Assembly (NCBI RefSeq): GCF_009849585.1
Contig: NZ_VCRN01000012.1
Location: 62,001 to 126,000 of the forward strand
Length of the DNA: 64,000 nt
From: Bacillus sp. ZZV12-4809
GTDB lineage: Bacteria; Bacillota; Bacilli; Bacillales; Cytobacillaceae
Reading direction: 5' to 3'
Made by a program: the position numbers and the translations under genes
Notes under the pieces: model-generated
The model's database searches: none
Told to the model about the DNA's origin: nothing
Seen by the model: only the letters and a program-made list of their open reading frames with translations
Shown: positions 52,804 to 63,600 of the stretch, in pieces
How the letters are laid out: every line of letters begins with the position of its first letter
Numbering within the stretch: the first letter of the stretch is position 1

Positions 52804-53199
52804 TAAAATTGCCCCTTTCCAATTTGCTGTCTATTGTTTTTTATTTCTTAGCCTTTTTTGACTGCAGTTAAACCGATTCGAAAAATTCCCATCTTTTTTA
52901 TTGAAAGGATCAGGATTTTTTACAAGGATGTTTTTGAATGGTTTGCTGCTTTTTTATAAATTATTTACTGAGCTGATTCTCCATTTTTCGTGCGGTGTTT
53001 ATTCAAGGAAGCTTATTCAAAGCCCTGCGGGAGAAGACTCGACGCCGGCCTTGGGTTCGCTGAACAGCTTGAAAATAAAACGCGCACGGGATACAGGAGA
53101 ATCTGCGGGCTTTGTCGAATAAAAGCTGATGTACATGTTTATTAATTTTGTTTTAGTCTTTAATATCCGAATAATCAAATATATAGAGGGGTGCATTTA
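52804..53199. repeat. Intergenic region with dispersed repeat (family B, copy 2)
   Basis: 396 bp without a gene. The core at 52992-53035, GCGGTGTTTATTCAAGGAAG followed by CTTATTCAAAGCCCTGCGGG, matches the core at 17218-17262. Further right the copies diverge. An open frame spanning 52901-53122 is an accident of the repeat. The fabG-like gene has its own ribosome site at the right edge. Confidence 0.5.
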
Positions 53200-53940
53200 A
53201 TGAGGCTTAAGGGTAAAGTTGCCATTATTACAGGTGCTGCCAATGGGATTGGTCTCGCTGCAGCAGAAAGGTTTGCTGGTGAAGGAGCGACTGTAGCCAT
53301 TGCAGATTATGATGAAGATATGGGAATCTCCAGGGCTCAAGAGCTTAAAGAAAAAGGCTTAAATGCAGAGTTTTTTCAGGTAAATGTAGCTGACAGGCAT
53401 AGCATAGACAGTATGGCGGAAGCTGTAAAAGCCGCATTTGGAAAAATTGATATCCTTATCAATAATGCAGGAATAACAAGGGACGGTATGCTTGCAAAAT
53501 TATCTAAGGACGATTTTCATGCGGTTATTGACGTGAATCTGGCAGGTGTCTTCCATTGTACACAAGCAGTGCTTCCTTTCATGCTGGAGCAGGGAAGCGG
53601 AAAAATTATCAATACATCTTCGGTTTCTGGGATCTATGGAAACATTGGACAGACAAACTACGCAGCAGCCAAAGCGGGTGTGGTGGGAATGACCAAAACA
53701 TGGGCAAAAGAACTTGGCAGAAAAGGAATTAACGTAAATGCTGTTGCTCCGGGATTTATTTCTACAGGCATGACAGCAAAAGTGCCGGAAAAGGTCATTG
53801 GCCAAATGCAGGGCATGGTTCCACTGGGCAGGCTGGGAAAACCGGAGGATATTGCGAATGCATATCTTTTTCTTGCTTCAGATGAATCTGATTATGTGAA
53901 TGGCACTGTCCTGCATGTAGATGGCGGTATTATGATGTAA
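53200..53940 (+). CDS. SDR-family 3-oxoacyl-ACP/acetoacetyl-CoA reductase (FabG/PhaB-like)
   Basis: 246-residue NADP(H)-dependent short-chain dehydrogenase. Cofactor motif TGAANGIG at about 12-19, NNAGIT at about 89-94, and active-site Ser (NTSSVSG), Tyr and Lys (YAAAK). The C-terminal YVNGTVLHVDGGIMM is the FabG tail. GAGGGGTG precedes ATG 53200. It stands 58 nt before a thiolase, so together they could make or break 3-hydroxyacyl-CoA; the direction cannot be read from sequence. Confidence 0.88.
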   Translation: MRLKGKVAIITGAANGIGLAAAERFAGEGATVAIADYDEDMGISRAQELKEKGLNAEFFQVNVADRHSIDSMAEAVKAAFGKIDILINNAGITRDGMLAKLSKDDFHAVIDVNLAGVFHCTQAVLPFMLEQGSGKIINTSSVSGIYGNIGQTNYAAAKAGVVGMTKTWAKELGRKGINVNAVAPGFISTGMTAKVPEKVIGQMQGMVPLGRLGKPEDIANAYLFLASDESDYVNGTVLHVDGGIMM

Positions 53941-53998
53941 TAACCTGACTCTGAGCAGGTGCTCAGGTAATCAGATAATGAACGAGGTGGAAATAAGG

Positions 53999-55177
53999 AT
54001 GAGAAATGTTGTAATTACATCAGCAGTCAGAACACCAGTAGGTACATTTGGAGGAGCTTTTAAAGATCTTCTGCCAACAGATTTAATTGTACCTGTATTA
54101 AAAGAGGCTTCGGAAAGAAGCGGTTTGCAAAGCAGTGAGGTGGATGAAGTCATTTTGGGACACTGCATCCAGCGTACAGATGAGCCGAATACGGCAAGAA
54201 CAGCAGCATTGCTTGCGGGCTTTGACGATACGACAACAGGGTTTACAGTCCAGAGACAATGTGCATCCGGTATGCAGGCCATTATTTCTGCTGCGCTGCA
54301 AATACAATCAGGCATGTCAGACATCGTGATTGCAGGAGGAGTAGAAGCCATGAGCTCCAGTCCTTATGTATTAAAACAGCATCGCTGGGGCGCACGCATG
54401 CAGCATGGGCAGGTTACGGACACAGTATGGGAGATTCTTGAAGATCCAATCCATCATATTATGATGGGAGAAACGGCAGAAAACCTGGCAGAAATACATT
54501 CGATTACAAGGGAAGAGCAAGATGAAGTGGCATTGCTGAGCCATAAGAGAGCATTACACGCAATTGAAAACGGTTACTTTGATTCGCAAATCGTGCCAGT
54601 TACTATTAAAGGCAGGAAAGGGGAAGTAACCATTACAAAAGATGAAAACCCTCGTACAGATATAACATCGGAAAAGCTGAGCAGCTTGAAGCCGGTCTTT
54701 AGAAAAGGCGGATCGGTAACAGCGGGAAATTCATCAAGTCTGAATGACGGCGGAGCAGCACTTGTCCTAATGCCCGAAGACCTGGCTTTAGAAAAGGGAC
54801 TGAAGCCGATGGCAAGGATTGCCGGCTTCTCTGTGGCGGGTGTAGATCCAAAGGTAATGGGAAGAGGGCCTGTTCCGGCAATTAAAAAGGGCCTGCCACA
54901 TGTCAATTGGTCCCTTGAAGAAGCAGACTTGATTGAAGTGAATGAGGCTTTTGCAGCCCAATATTTGGCGGTTGAGAAAGAGCTTGGCTTAAATCGGGAA
55001 AAAGTAAATGTAAATGGAAGCGGTATCAGTCTTGGCCATCCCATTGGATGTACAGGTGCACGTCTTGTTGTGAGTCTAGTTCATGAGCTGAAGAGGAGAG
55101 GCGGCCATAAAGGAATAGCATCTCTATGTGTTGGAGGCGGAATGGGAGCCACAGTTTTTGTGGAAATGTACGAATAA
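53999..55177 (+). CDS. Thiolase (acetyl-CoA C-acetyltransferase)
   Basis: 392-residue thiolase. The acyl-binding Cys88 is in QRQCASGMQ, the His in GHPIGCTGARL, and the second catalytic Cys in SLCVGGGMGA. It joins or splits acetoacetyl-CoA. GAGGTGG and ATAAGG lie before ATG 53999; an upstream in-frame ATG seven codons earlier precedes this ribosome site. Co-transcribed with the SDR gene. A YhfS-like role in fatty-acid or 3-hydroxybutyrate metabolism is plausible. Confidence 0.9.
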   Translation: MRNVVITSAVRTPVGTFGGAFKDLLPTDLIVPVLKEASERSGLQSSEVDEVILGHCIQRTDEPNTARTAALLAGFDDTTTGFTVQRQCASGMQAIISAALQIQSGMSDIVIAGGVEAMSSSPYVLKQHRWGARMQHGQVTDTVWEILEDPIHHIMMGETAENLAEIHSITREEQDEVALLSHKRALHAIENGYFDSQIVPVTIKGRKGEVTITKDENPRTDITSEKLSSLKPVFRKGGSVTAGNSSSLNDGGAALVLMPEDLALEKGLKPMARIAGFSVAGVDPKVMGRGPVPAIKKGLPHVNWSLEEADLIEVNEAFAAQYLAVEKELGLNREKVNVNGSGISLGHPIGCTGARLVVSLVHELKRRGGHKGIASLCVGGGMGATVFVEMYE

Positions 55178-55247
55178 AGAGTTCCTTCGGGGGCTCTTTC
55201 CTTTCCATATACTCCTTCTCCTAATAATTTTCCAGGGAGTGATACAA

Positions 55248-55787
55248 GTGTTAAGCAATACGATATTATCAGGGGACAATATTATTTTAGGGACATTTAT
55301 TGACGAAGATATCCAAAAGATAATCGAGTGGCATTCGGACGAAAAAACCATGAGAAATCTGGATGCTCTTCCAGTCAAACCTAAACGGGAAACAGAAATT
55401 AAGAAGTGGCTTGATGAATGCCCCAAGGATACCTTCAGGTTTTCGCTCAGGTTAAAAGAGGCAAATGAATTGATCGGCTACGCAGAATTAAACGGTATTT
55501 TATGGCCGCACAGAACAGGCTGGCTTACCATAGCCATTCCAGATGGAACCAAATGGGGAAAAGGGTATGGAAAAGAAGCTATGCAATGCCTGATGCGCTA
55601 TGCTTTCAGGGAACTGAATCTGCATAGACTGCAGCTGACAGTATTTTCGTATAATACTAGAGCCAGGACACTTTATGAAAGTCTTGGATTTCAGAGAGAA
55701 GGCTGTTACAGGGAATTTCTTGAAAGAGATGGAAAACGGCATGATATGTATCTATACGGTCTTCTCAGAAAGGAATGGAAAACGTGA
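55248..55787 (+). CDS. GNAT-family N-acetyltransferase
   Basis: 179-residue RimJ/RimL-type acetyltransferase. The acetyl-CoA loop is in GTKWGKGYGKEAMQCL (about 101-116), followed by LNLHRLQLTVFSYNTRARTL and YESLGFQREGCYREF, the usual C-terminal motifs. I chose GTG 55248, 5 nt after GGGAGTGA; longer in-frame readings run back into the thiolase gene. The acceptor (amino group of a protein, drug or metabolite) is unknown. Confidence 0.85.
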   Translation: MLSNTILSGDNIILGTFIDEDIQKIIEWHSDEKTMRNLDALPVKPKRETEIKKWLDECPKDTFRFSLRLKEANELIGYAELNGILWPHRTGWLTIAIPDGTKWGKGYGKEAMQCLMRYAFRELNLHRLQLTVFSYNTRARTLYESLGFQREGCYREFLERDGKRHDMYLYGLLRKEWKT

Positions 55788-55788
55788 A

Positions 55789-55822
55789 AAAGCGCGGATA
55801 TGGGATATGGCTCCGCGCTCAG
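55789..55822. terminator. Hairpin between the converging GNAT and MFS genes
   Basis: AGCGCGG (55791-55797) and CCGCGCT (55813-55819) pair over 7 bp around a 15-nt loop. No strong T-run follows, so termination is uncertain. Confidence 0.5.
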
Positions 55823-55829
55823 CCTATTA

Positions 55830-56981
55830 TTATGATTGAAGATCAAAAGCTGTTTCTTTTGATAAAAAATAACAAAGAGCAAAATTTAGAAGGAAGAATG
55901 CAAGAAGCAAAAACAATATATGATGAAATTTAAGAAACATCGCCGCTGGAGGTGCAAGGCTTGCACCAGTCAATAGTATAAAAGAATAGAGAGATAGAGC
56001 TTTTGCACGGTACGCCCCTGCAAGCATGCCAATCAATGTGATAACTGTGGGAACAAGAAGGGATATGGATGCAACAAACAGGATGGAAATAGCCATCAGG
56101 GCATTTGTGCTGCTGAAGAAAAACATTTTAATAATGCTGACTGTCCCCAAAAATATACCAAGCTTCAATGTGGAGTAAGCCCCAATCCGTTCAATTAATT
56201 TTCCTGTAAAGAGTGACAAGAGTGCCCCAATCAAACCCACTGCCCTTATTGTGAATAAATCCTCCATCGTTCCCATGAAATTTCTGCCCATTGCATCATA
56301 GAAAGCTGCGAAGGAAAACAGAAGAGTAAAGGTAATAGCGTAGCATTTGAGCAGGCGTCCCTGTCTTATTAGTTTTTTCATAACAGCAAAAGTGGAAGTC
56401 TCCTTATTAAATGGACGGGAAGCAGGCGGAAGTATTTTATACGAGACAAGGAAAAGGATGAAATAGCAAACAGCAAAAAAATAAAAAGCATAGTTCCATT
56501 TATAATAAAAAGTAATTGCCGAACTGATCAGCTGCCCAAGTATGCCTGCAGCAAGAAACCCTGTGTTGATGAAAACCAGCAGAAGCGTACGGCTCCTTGG
56601 CTGAAAAAGGTCAAAAGAGTAAGCAAAGGCAACAGGGGCAAAACTGCCAAGGGTCACTCCCTGAATCGACCTGGTAATATAGAGCGCTTCTGGATTAGGA
56701 GAAAGCCCGACGGCATAGGTAGATATAGCAGAAGCAAGCAAACCTGCAATAATAACTCTGCGTCTGCCAAATGTATCGGAAGCAGGTCCGAAAAATAACA
56801 GGCCGGCAGCATAAAAAATGGCAAAAAGGCTTCCCCCTGCGACAATATGATTTTCATTTACTTTATATGAATCTGCAATTTCTCCGTAAATAGGAATCAG
56901 TGTATAAATATTACTGGCGACAAAAATACCTGTAACTGTCAAAATGACTGAAGTTGCAATCAAGACCGATTTTGAGTTCAT
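55830..56981 (-). CDS. Major facilitator superfamily transporter
   Basis: 383-residue membrane protein with about 12 helices. The loop 2-3 signature is FGPASDTFGRRRVI (about 70-83). N-terminal TVTGIFVASNIYTLIPIYGE is typical of drug/metabolite MFS exporters of the YtbD/AraJ kind. I chose ATG 56981, 6-9 nt after CAGGTGAT. Divergent from addB. Substrate unknown. Confidence 0.85.
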   Translation of the reverse strand: MNSKSVLIATSVILTVTGIFVASNIYTLIPIYGEIADSYKVNENHIVAGGSLFAIFYAAGLLFFGPASDTFGRRRVIIAGLLASAISTYAVGLSPNPEALYITRSIQGVTLGSFAPVAFAYSFDLFQPRSRTLLLVFINTGFLAAGILGQLISSAITFYYKWNYAFYFFAVCYFILFLVSYKILPPASRPFNKETSTFAVMKKLIRQGRLLKCYAITFTLLFSFAAFYDAMGRNFMGTMEDLFTIRAVGLIGALLSLFTGKLIERIGAYSTLKLGIFLGTVSIIKMFFFSSTNALMAISILFVASISLLVPTVITLIGMLAGAYRAKALSLYSFILLTGASLAPPAAMFLKFHHILFLLLAFFLLNFALCYFLSKETAFDLQS

Positions 56982-57126
56982 CCATATCACCTGCCGCTAT
57001 ATTTTATGCACTGACCACAATAGCAGAAAGTTGTCACTTCCAGTATTTCGAAAAACTCCATTCAAAAAATTGAACAGCTTATATGATAAAATATGAAAGT
57101 AAGAGAGCTTTTTTAGGAGGAAAAAT

Positions 57127-60100
57127 ATGACCGTACGTTTATTGATAGGCCGTTCCGGAAGCGGGAAAACGGAATACTGCCTGAACGAAATCCGAGATGA
57201 ACTGCGGTTTAATCCGGATGGAGATCCAATCATTTATTTAGTGCCGGAACAAATGACGTTCCTTTCAGAATATAAATTAATTACAACACCCGGCCTTGGC
57301 GGAATGATCCGCAGCCAGGTATACTCTTTCACGCGGCTCGCCTGGAGAATTCTTCAGGAAACAGGAGGCATGAGCAGATACCATCTTAATAGTGTAGGCA
57401 TAAATATGCTAATCCGCAAAATCATTGAAGACAAAAAGGATGAGCTTAAACTTTTCCAAAGAGCTGCAGATAAAAATGGCTTTATTCAGCAAGTTGAACA
57501 AATAATGACTGAATTCAAACGTTATTGTGTAAATCCCGATGAACTGGCTGAAAGACAAAATCAGCTCTCGGAATACGGGAATGCAAATAAAGCACTCCAG
57601 GATAAACTGCATGATCTTGAGGTAATTTATAAAAAATTCGAAGAATCCCTTTCTGGCAAATATACAGATTCAGAGGATTATTTCCGATTGCTTGCAGAAA
57701 AAGCCTCTCATTCGGAGTACCTGAGAAATGCCGAGGTTTATATAGACGGTTTTTACAGCTTTACACCACAGGAATATGCAATTGTTGAACAGATGATGAA
57801 GCAATGCAGAAACGTCACAATCACTTTAACGCTTGACCAGCCGCATAGTGATGCTTCAGATGAGCTTCATTTGTTCAGAATGCCGGGAGAAAACTATCAG
57901 ACAATCAAAGAAATGACTTCCCGCAACATGCTGGATGTGGAAGAAATACTCCTATCAGAACAAAAAAGATGGAGCATCCCTTCACTTAAACATCTTGAGG
58001 CACACTTTGACAGCAGACCTGCCGAGCCATTTTCAGGGGAAGCAGACATACACATTGGACAGGCTGTCAACAGGAGGGCCGAAATTGAAGGTCTAGCCAG
58101 AAAAATAAATAAGCTTGTTCGCACAGAGGGCTACCGCTATCGTGATATTGCCGTACTGGCAAGAAACGGGCATGAATATCATGACATAATTGAAACAGTG
58201 TTTCGGGACTATGATATCCCATTTTTTATTGACCAAAAAAGAACCATGATGAATCACCCCCTAGTTGAGTTAATTCGTTCAACACTAGAAATAATCAACG
58301 GGAATTGGCGCTATGAACCGATTTTCAGAGCTGTAAAAACGGAGCTGATATTTCCATCCCGGATAAGCCCGGGAAAACTTCGTGAGCAAATGGACAGACT
58401 TGAGAACTATGTTCTTGCATATGGAATTCAAGGCGATAAATGGACGAAAAAGAAAAGGTGGACTTATAGAAGAATCAGGGGGCTGGAGTTTGAAGCAGTT
58501 GCCCAGACTGATGCCGAGAAAAAAGTGGAAGATGAGTTAAATGATCTGCGCGAAATGATTACAGGCCCAATATTAAGGCTGCATAGGCGATTAAGAAAGG
58601 CTCTTGATGGCCGTGGCCTTTGTGAAGCATTATTTTTATACATGGAAGAATTGGATGTACCTGTGAAGATTGAAAAGTGGAAAACTGTCCAGGAGGAGAA
58701 AGGGAACCTTGTAAAGTCCAGGGAACATGGACAAGCGTGGAATTCCATTATGGAGCTATTGGATCAATATGTAGAAATGCTTGGTGACGAAGAAGTGACG
58801 CTTAAGCGATTTGCTTCCATACTCGATGCCGGACTGGAGTCGCTTCGCTTTACTCTTGTTCCGCCTGCAATCGACCAGGTTATGGCGGCGGATTTGGAAA
58901 GGTCAAGGCTAACCGATATTAAAGCTGCCTTTGTCATTGGACTGAATGAAGGGGTACTGCCTGGCAAATTCGCAGAGGACGGTGTGCTGGCGGATGACGA
59001 CAGGGAGATACTTAACACGAGCGGTATGAAGCTGGCGCCAGGAAGCCGTACACGACTTCTTGATGAGGATTTTATAGCCTATAAAGCATTTGTTACTCCA
59101 TCAGAAAAACTTTTTATCAGCTATCCACTGGCAAATGAAGAAGGGAAAGCACTTATGCCTTCACCTTATATTAAGAGATTGGGAGATTTATTTCCTGATT
59201 GCAGGCACCATTCCTTTATGACGGATCCGGCAGAGCTCCCGGAAACGGAGCAGCTGGAATATGCTGATAACCTTAATACAGCATTATCGTATTTGACTTC
59301 TCAGCTTCAGTTAAAAAAGCGCAGTTATCCAATTTATGACCTTTGGTGGGATGTTTATAACTTTTATCTAAAAAACGAGCAGTGGAGAAGGCCTGCATTA
59401 AAGGTGCTTTCCAGCCTGAATTATGAAAACAGGACACTTCAGCTAGGCGGAGAAGTCAGTAAAGAATTGTATGGCGATCATATTCAGGCGAGTGTTTCCA
59501 GAATGGAATTATTCCATAGCTGTCCATTCTCCCATTTTGCACAGCATGGACTAAGGCTGCGGGAAAGACAGGTATACCGGCTTGAAGCACCGGATATCGG
59601 GGATCTTTTCCATGCTGCTTTAAAATTTATTGCAGAAACAGTAATGACTCAGAAACTTTCATGGACAGATATGACAAGGGAGCAGTGTGAGATTCTTGCA
59701 AAAGAAGCAGTTGAAATGCTTGCACCTAAACTTCAAAATGAAATCCTCTTAAGCTCGAACAGGCATCATTATATTAAGAGAAAGCTTGAGCAAATTATCA
59801 GCCGGGCTTCCTATGTTATCAGCGAGCATGCAAAATCAAGCGGATTTTCGCCAGTAGGACTTGAATTGGGATTTGGTCCAAAAGGAGAGCTTCCTTCGCT
59901 TGCTTTTCCTCTTAAGAACGGGGCTAAAATGGAACTTGTCGGCAGAATTGACAGAGTAGACAAAGCCCAGGATGCGAACGGGACATTTTTACGGGTAATT
60001 GACTATAAATCCAGTTCTAAAGATCTGAATGTAAGTGAGGTTTACTATGGCATTGCCCTGCAGATGCTGACATATCTGGACATCATAATTGCTCATTCGA

Positions 60101-60630
60101 GCTCTTTAATCGGAACAAAAGCAGATCCGGCAGGAGTTCTTTACTTCCATGTCCATAATCCAATTGTAAGTACTTCAAAAATGCTGACACTGGAGGATAT
60201 CGAGCAGGAACTTTATAAGAAATTCAAAATGAATGGCCTGCTTCTTGGAGATGAAAATGTTATCAGGTTAATGGATCAGACTCTTGAAACAGGCGACTCA
60301 TCCATTATCTCAGCTGGCTTCAAAAAGGATGGCACCCTTTCAAAGCGCTCTAAAGTTGCAAGCAAGCAGGAGTTTGATTATTTGCGCAGCTATGTTAGAA
60401 AGATGTATAGAAATACAGGCAACAAGATTACAGAGGGCAATGTGGAGATTGCCCCATATAAAATGAAGGAAAAAACTCCTTGTACATTTTGTGCCTATAA
60501 ATCTGTGTGCCAATTTGACGAATCTCTTGAAACCAATGATTACAGATTATTTACTCCTAAGCCAAAAGAAGACATGATAGAAATCATCAAGAAGGAGGTG
60601 GAGGGCGATGAGAATGGCGATACCGCCTAA
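57127..60630 (+). CDS. addB: ATP-dependent helicase/nuclease subunit AddB
   Basis: 1167-residue subunit of the AddAB (RexAB) enzyme that processes double-strand breaks for recombination and recognizes Chi. Walker A GRSGSGKTEY is at about 8-17. The C-terminal nuclease has VIDYKSSSKD (about 958-967) and a four-Cys iron-sulphur site: one Cys in LFHSCPFSHF (about 799) and three in CTFCAYKSVC (about 1119-1128). TTAGGAGG precedes the ATG. It overlaps addA by 23 nt. Confidence 0.96.
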   Translation: MTVRLLIGRSGSGKTEYCLNEIRDELRFNPDGDPIIYLVPEQMTFLSEYKLITTPGLGGMIRSQVYSFTRLAWRILQETGGMSRYHLNSVGINMLIRKIIEDKKDELKLFQRAADKNGFIQQVEQIMTEFKRYCVNPDELAERQNQLSEYGNANKALQDKLHDLEVIYKKFEESLSGKYTDSEDYFRLLAEKASHSEYLRNAEVYIDGFYSFTPQEYAIVEQMMKQCRNVTITLTLDQPHSDASDELHLFRMPGENYQTIKEMTSRNMLDVEEILLSEQKRWSIPSLKHLEAHFDSRPAEPFSGEADIHIGQAVNRRAEIEGLARKINKLVRTEGYRYRDIAVLARNGHEYHDIIETVFRDYDIPFFIDQKRTMMNHPLVELIRSTLEIINGNWRYEPIFRAVKTELIFPSRISPGKLREQMDRLENYVLAYGIQGDKWTKKKRWTYRRIRGLEFEAVAQTDAEKKVEDELNDLREMITGPILRLHRRLRKALDGRGLCEALFLYMEELDVPVKIEKWKTVQEEKGNLVKSREHGQAWNSIMELLDQYVEMLGDEEVTLKRFASILDAGLESLRFTLVPPAIDQVMAADLERSRLTDIKAAFVIGLNEGVLPGKFAEDGVLADDDREILNTSGMKLAPGSRTRLLDEDFIAYKAFVTPSEKLFISYPLANEEGKALMPSPYIKRLGDLFPDCRHHSFMTDPAELPETEQLEYADNLNTALSYLTSQLQLKKRSYPIYDLWWDVYNFYLKNEQWRRPALKVLSSLNYENRTLQLGGEVSKELYGDHIQASVSRMELFHSCPFSHFAQHGLRLRERQVYRLEAPDIGDLFHAALKFIAETVMTQKLSWTDMTREQCEILAKEAVEMLAPKLQNEILLSSNRHHYIKRKLEQIISRASYVISEHAKSSGFSPVGLELGFGPKGELPSLAFPLKNGAKMELVGRIDRVDKAQDANGTFLRVIDYKSSSKDLNVSEVYYGIALQMLTYLDIIIAHSSSLIGTKADPAGVLYFHVHNPIVSTSKMLTLEDIEQELYKKFKMNGLLLGDENVIRLMDQTLETGDSSIISAGFKKDGTLSKRSKVASKQEFDYLRSYVRKMYRNTGNKITEGNVEIAPYKMKEKTPCTFCAYKSVCQFDESLETNDYRLFTPKPKEDMIEIIKKEVEGDENGDTA

Positions 60631-63600
60631 GCCGGAAGATGCAACCTGGACTGATGACCAATGGAAAGCAATTATGGCCAAGGGCCAGGATATCCTGGTG
60701 GCTGCAGCGGCCGGATCAGGGAAAACGGCTGTTTTAGTTGAAAGGATTATCAATAAGATTATTGCAGATGAAGACCCTATTAATGTCGATGAACTGCTGG
60801 TTGTTACCTTCACAAACGCCTCGGCAGCAGAAATGAGGCACAGAATTGGTGAAGCTCTTGAAAAAGCTATTAATGTTAATCCGAGGTCTGCTCACCTCAG
60901 AAAACAGGTAAGCTTAATAAACAGAGCATCCATCTCGACTTTACACTCATTTTGTTTAGAAATGATCCGCAAATATTATTACATGACCGATATTGATCCG
61001 GGGTTTCGGATCGCCGATGAAACAGAAGCACAGCTATTGAGGGATGAAGTCCTCGAAGAGCTTTTTGAGGAGGAATACGGCAAAGAGGGAAATGAAGGAT
61101 TCTTTGCGCTTGTCGACACTTTTACAAACGATAGAAGTGACACTGCCCTACAAGATATAATAAGGGACTTATACGATTTTGCCCGTTCCAACCCTTCACC
61201 AGACCAGTATCTTGATTCAATTGCAGAGATGTATAATGTGGACGGTGTCAGCAGCCTTGAGCAGCTGCCATTTGTCCGCTCGCTTTTGGAGGATATTGAT
61301 CTTCAGCTGAAAGGAGCCAAACAGCTGCTTGAATATGGGCTAGAGCTGACAAAGCTTCCAGGGGGGCCGGCTCCGAGAGCTGAGAACTTTATCGCAGATC
61401 TGCACGTTGTAAATACACTTATTGAAGCGAAGAACAGTTCTTGGACGATGCTGTATGAGGCGATGCAATCATGGTCTTTTGGCAGAGCCAAAACGTGTAA
61501 GGGCGATGAATATGATGAAGGACTGGTCGAAAAGGCAAAAAAACTCAGGGATCAGGCCAAGAAAATCATAACCAGCCTGCAGGAAGAACTATTTTTCCGT
61601 AAACAGGAGAGCTTCATGCGTGATATGGCGGAAATGAAGCCGCATATCGATGAGCTTGTTTCGTTAGTTAGAGCATTTTCTCTTCGTTTTGAACAGGTTA
61701 AAACTGAAAAAGGGCTTGTTGACTTTGCTGATCTAGAACATTATTGCCTTGAAATCCTTTCTTCACAGGATGAGGAGGGAAGGCTTATGCCTTCAGAAGC
61801 TGCTCTTGTCTGCAGAAATCAGTTTAAGGAAGTTCTGGTTGATGAATATCAGGATACCAACATGGTTCAGGAAGCTATTTTGCAGCTGGTGACGGCAGAC
61901 TCAGAAGAGAACGGGAATTTATTCATGGTAGGCGATGTTAAGCAGTCGATCTACCGTTTCCGTCTGGCAGAGCCTAATCTGTTTCTGGGCAAGTATACCA
62001 GGTTTGACAGGGACGGTGAAAAAGCAGGGCTTAGAATAGATCTGGCGAGGAATTTCAGAAGCCGAAAAGAAGTTCTGCATGGAACCAACTATATTTTTAA
62101 GCAGATTATGGGGACGGCTGTTGGTGAAATAGAATATGACCTGTCAGCTGAACTAGTTAAAGGAGCTCCCTATTCAGAGGATCAGGAGCAGCCTGTTGAG
62201 CTTGCTATTATTGACCTTGAAGGAAATGAGAAGAGTGAACCAGACTCTGAATCCATGGTTGAGGGTTTTGACAGTGAAGATTTAGCCCAGTCACAGCTAG
62301 AGGCCAGATATATGGCATCGAAAATAAAAGAAATCATTAAAAATCGAAAAGAAGTATTCAACACAAAGACCCAATCTGGACGTCCCGCCAGATACAGAGA
62401 CATTGTTATACTGCTTCGGTCCATGACATGGGCTCCGCAGATTATGGAGGAATTCAAACAGCAGGGAATCCCGGTCTATGCCAATCTTTCCAGCGGTTAT
62501 TTTGAAGCAACAGAAGTAGCGATTGTGATGTCACTTTTAAAAGTAATAGATAATCCGTATCAGGATATTCCGCTGGCATCGGTTCTTAGATCTCCTATTT
62601 TGGGGCTGACCGAAGAAGAGCTTGCACAAATCAGAATCCATAATAAAAGGGGTTCGTTTTATGAAGCATTAACTTCTTTTTGCCGGAATCACCCAACCCT
62701 TGAAATGGGAGAACTATATGAAAAAGTCCGGCCATTTTTTGATATTCTTGAAGAATGGCGAATAATGGCGCGTCAGGGTTCACTTTCCGAACTGATTTGG
62801 CATCTGTATAGAGAAACCCGATTTTATGATTTTGTCGGCGGCATGCCGGGCGGAAAACAGAGGCAGGCAAACCTTCGTGCATTGTATGACAGAGCCAGAC
62901 AATATGAAGCAACATCATTCAGAGGATTATTCCGCTTCTTAAGATTTATTGAACGAATGCGTGACAGAGGCGATGATCTAGGTGCTGCCCGCGCTTTGGG
63001 TGAGCAGGAAGATGTGGTCCGCCTTATGACGATCCACAGCAGTAAAGGTTTGGAATTTCCTTTTGTTTTTATTGCAGGGCTTGCCCGCAGCTTTAATACA
63101 ATGGATCTGAAAAAGCCATATATGCTTGATAAGGAATTCGGGTTCGCAGCAAAATATGTCAATGCCGAGAAACGAATTTCATATCCCTCTTTGCCGCAGA
63201 TTGCATTTAAACGAAAAAAGAAAATGGAAATGCTGGCAGAGGAAATGCGGGTTCTATATGTTGCTTTAACGAGGGCGAAGGAAAAGCTATATCTGGTTTC
63301 GTCTGTTAAAAGTGCAGATAATAAATTGAATAAGTGGCTGCAGGCTTCAGAGCATAAAGACTGGCTCCTGAATGAGTATGACAGGGCTTCTGCAAACAGC
63401 TACCTGGACTGGATTGGCCCATCTCTTGTCCGGCATCGGGATTGTGAGGCATTAAGAGGGGAAATGCCGGTGCATCCTCTTGTTCCGGGTGACATACTTG
63501 AACACCCATCATGCTGGAATATATCCATAATAAAAAGTGAAGAAGCTGCTGTTCTCTCAGGAGAAGAGAAAGAGGGCGAAACAGATCTGCTGCAATTGGT

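Noticed and set aside
52901-53122. 73-codon frame before the fabG-like gene
   Set aside because: It covers the family B repeat and lacks a ribosome site.
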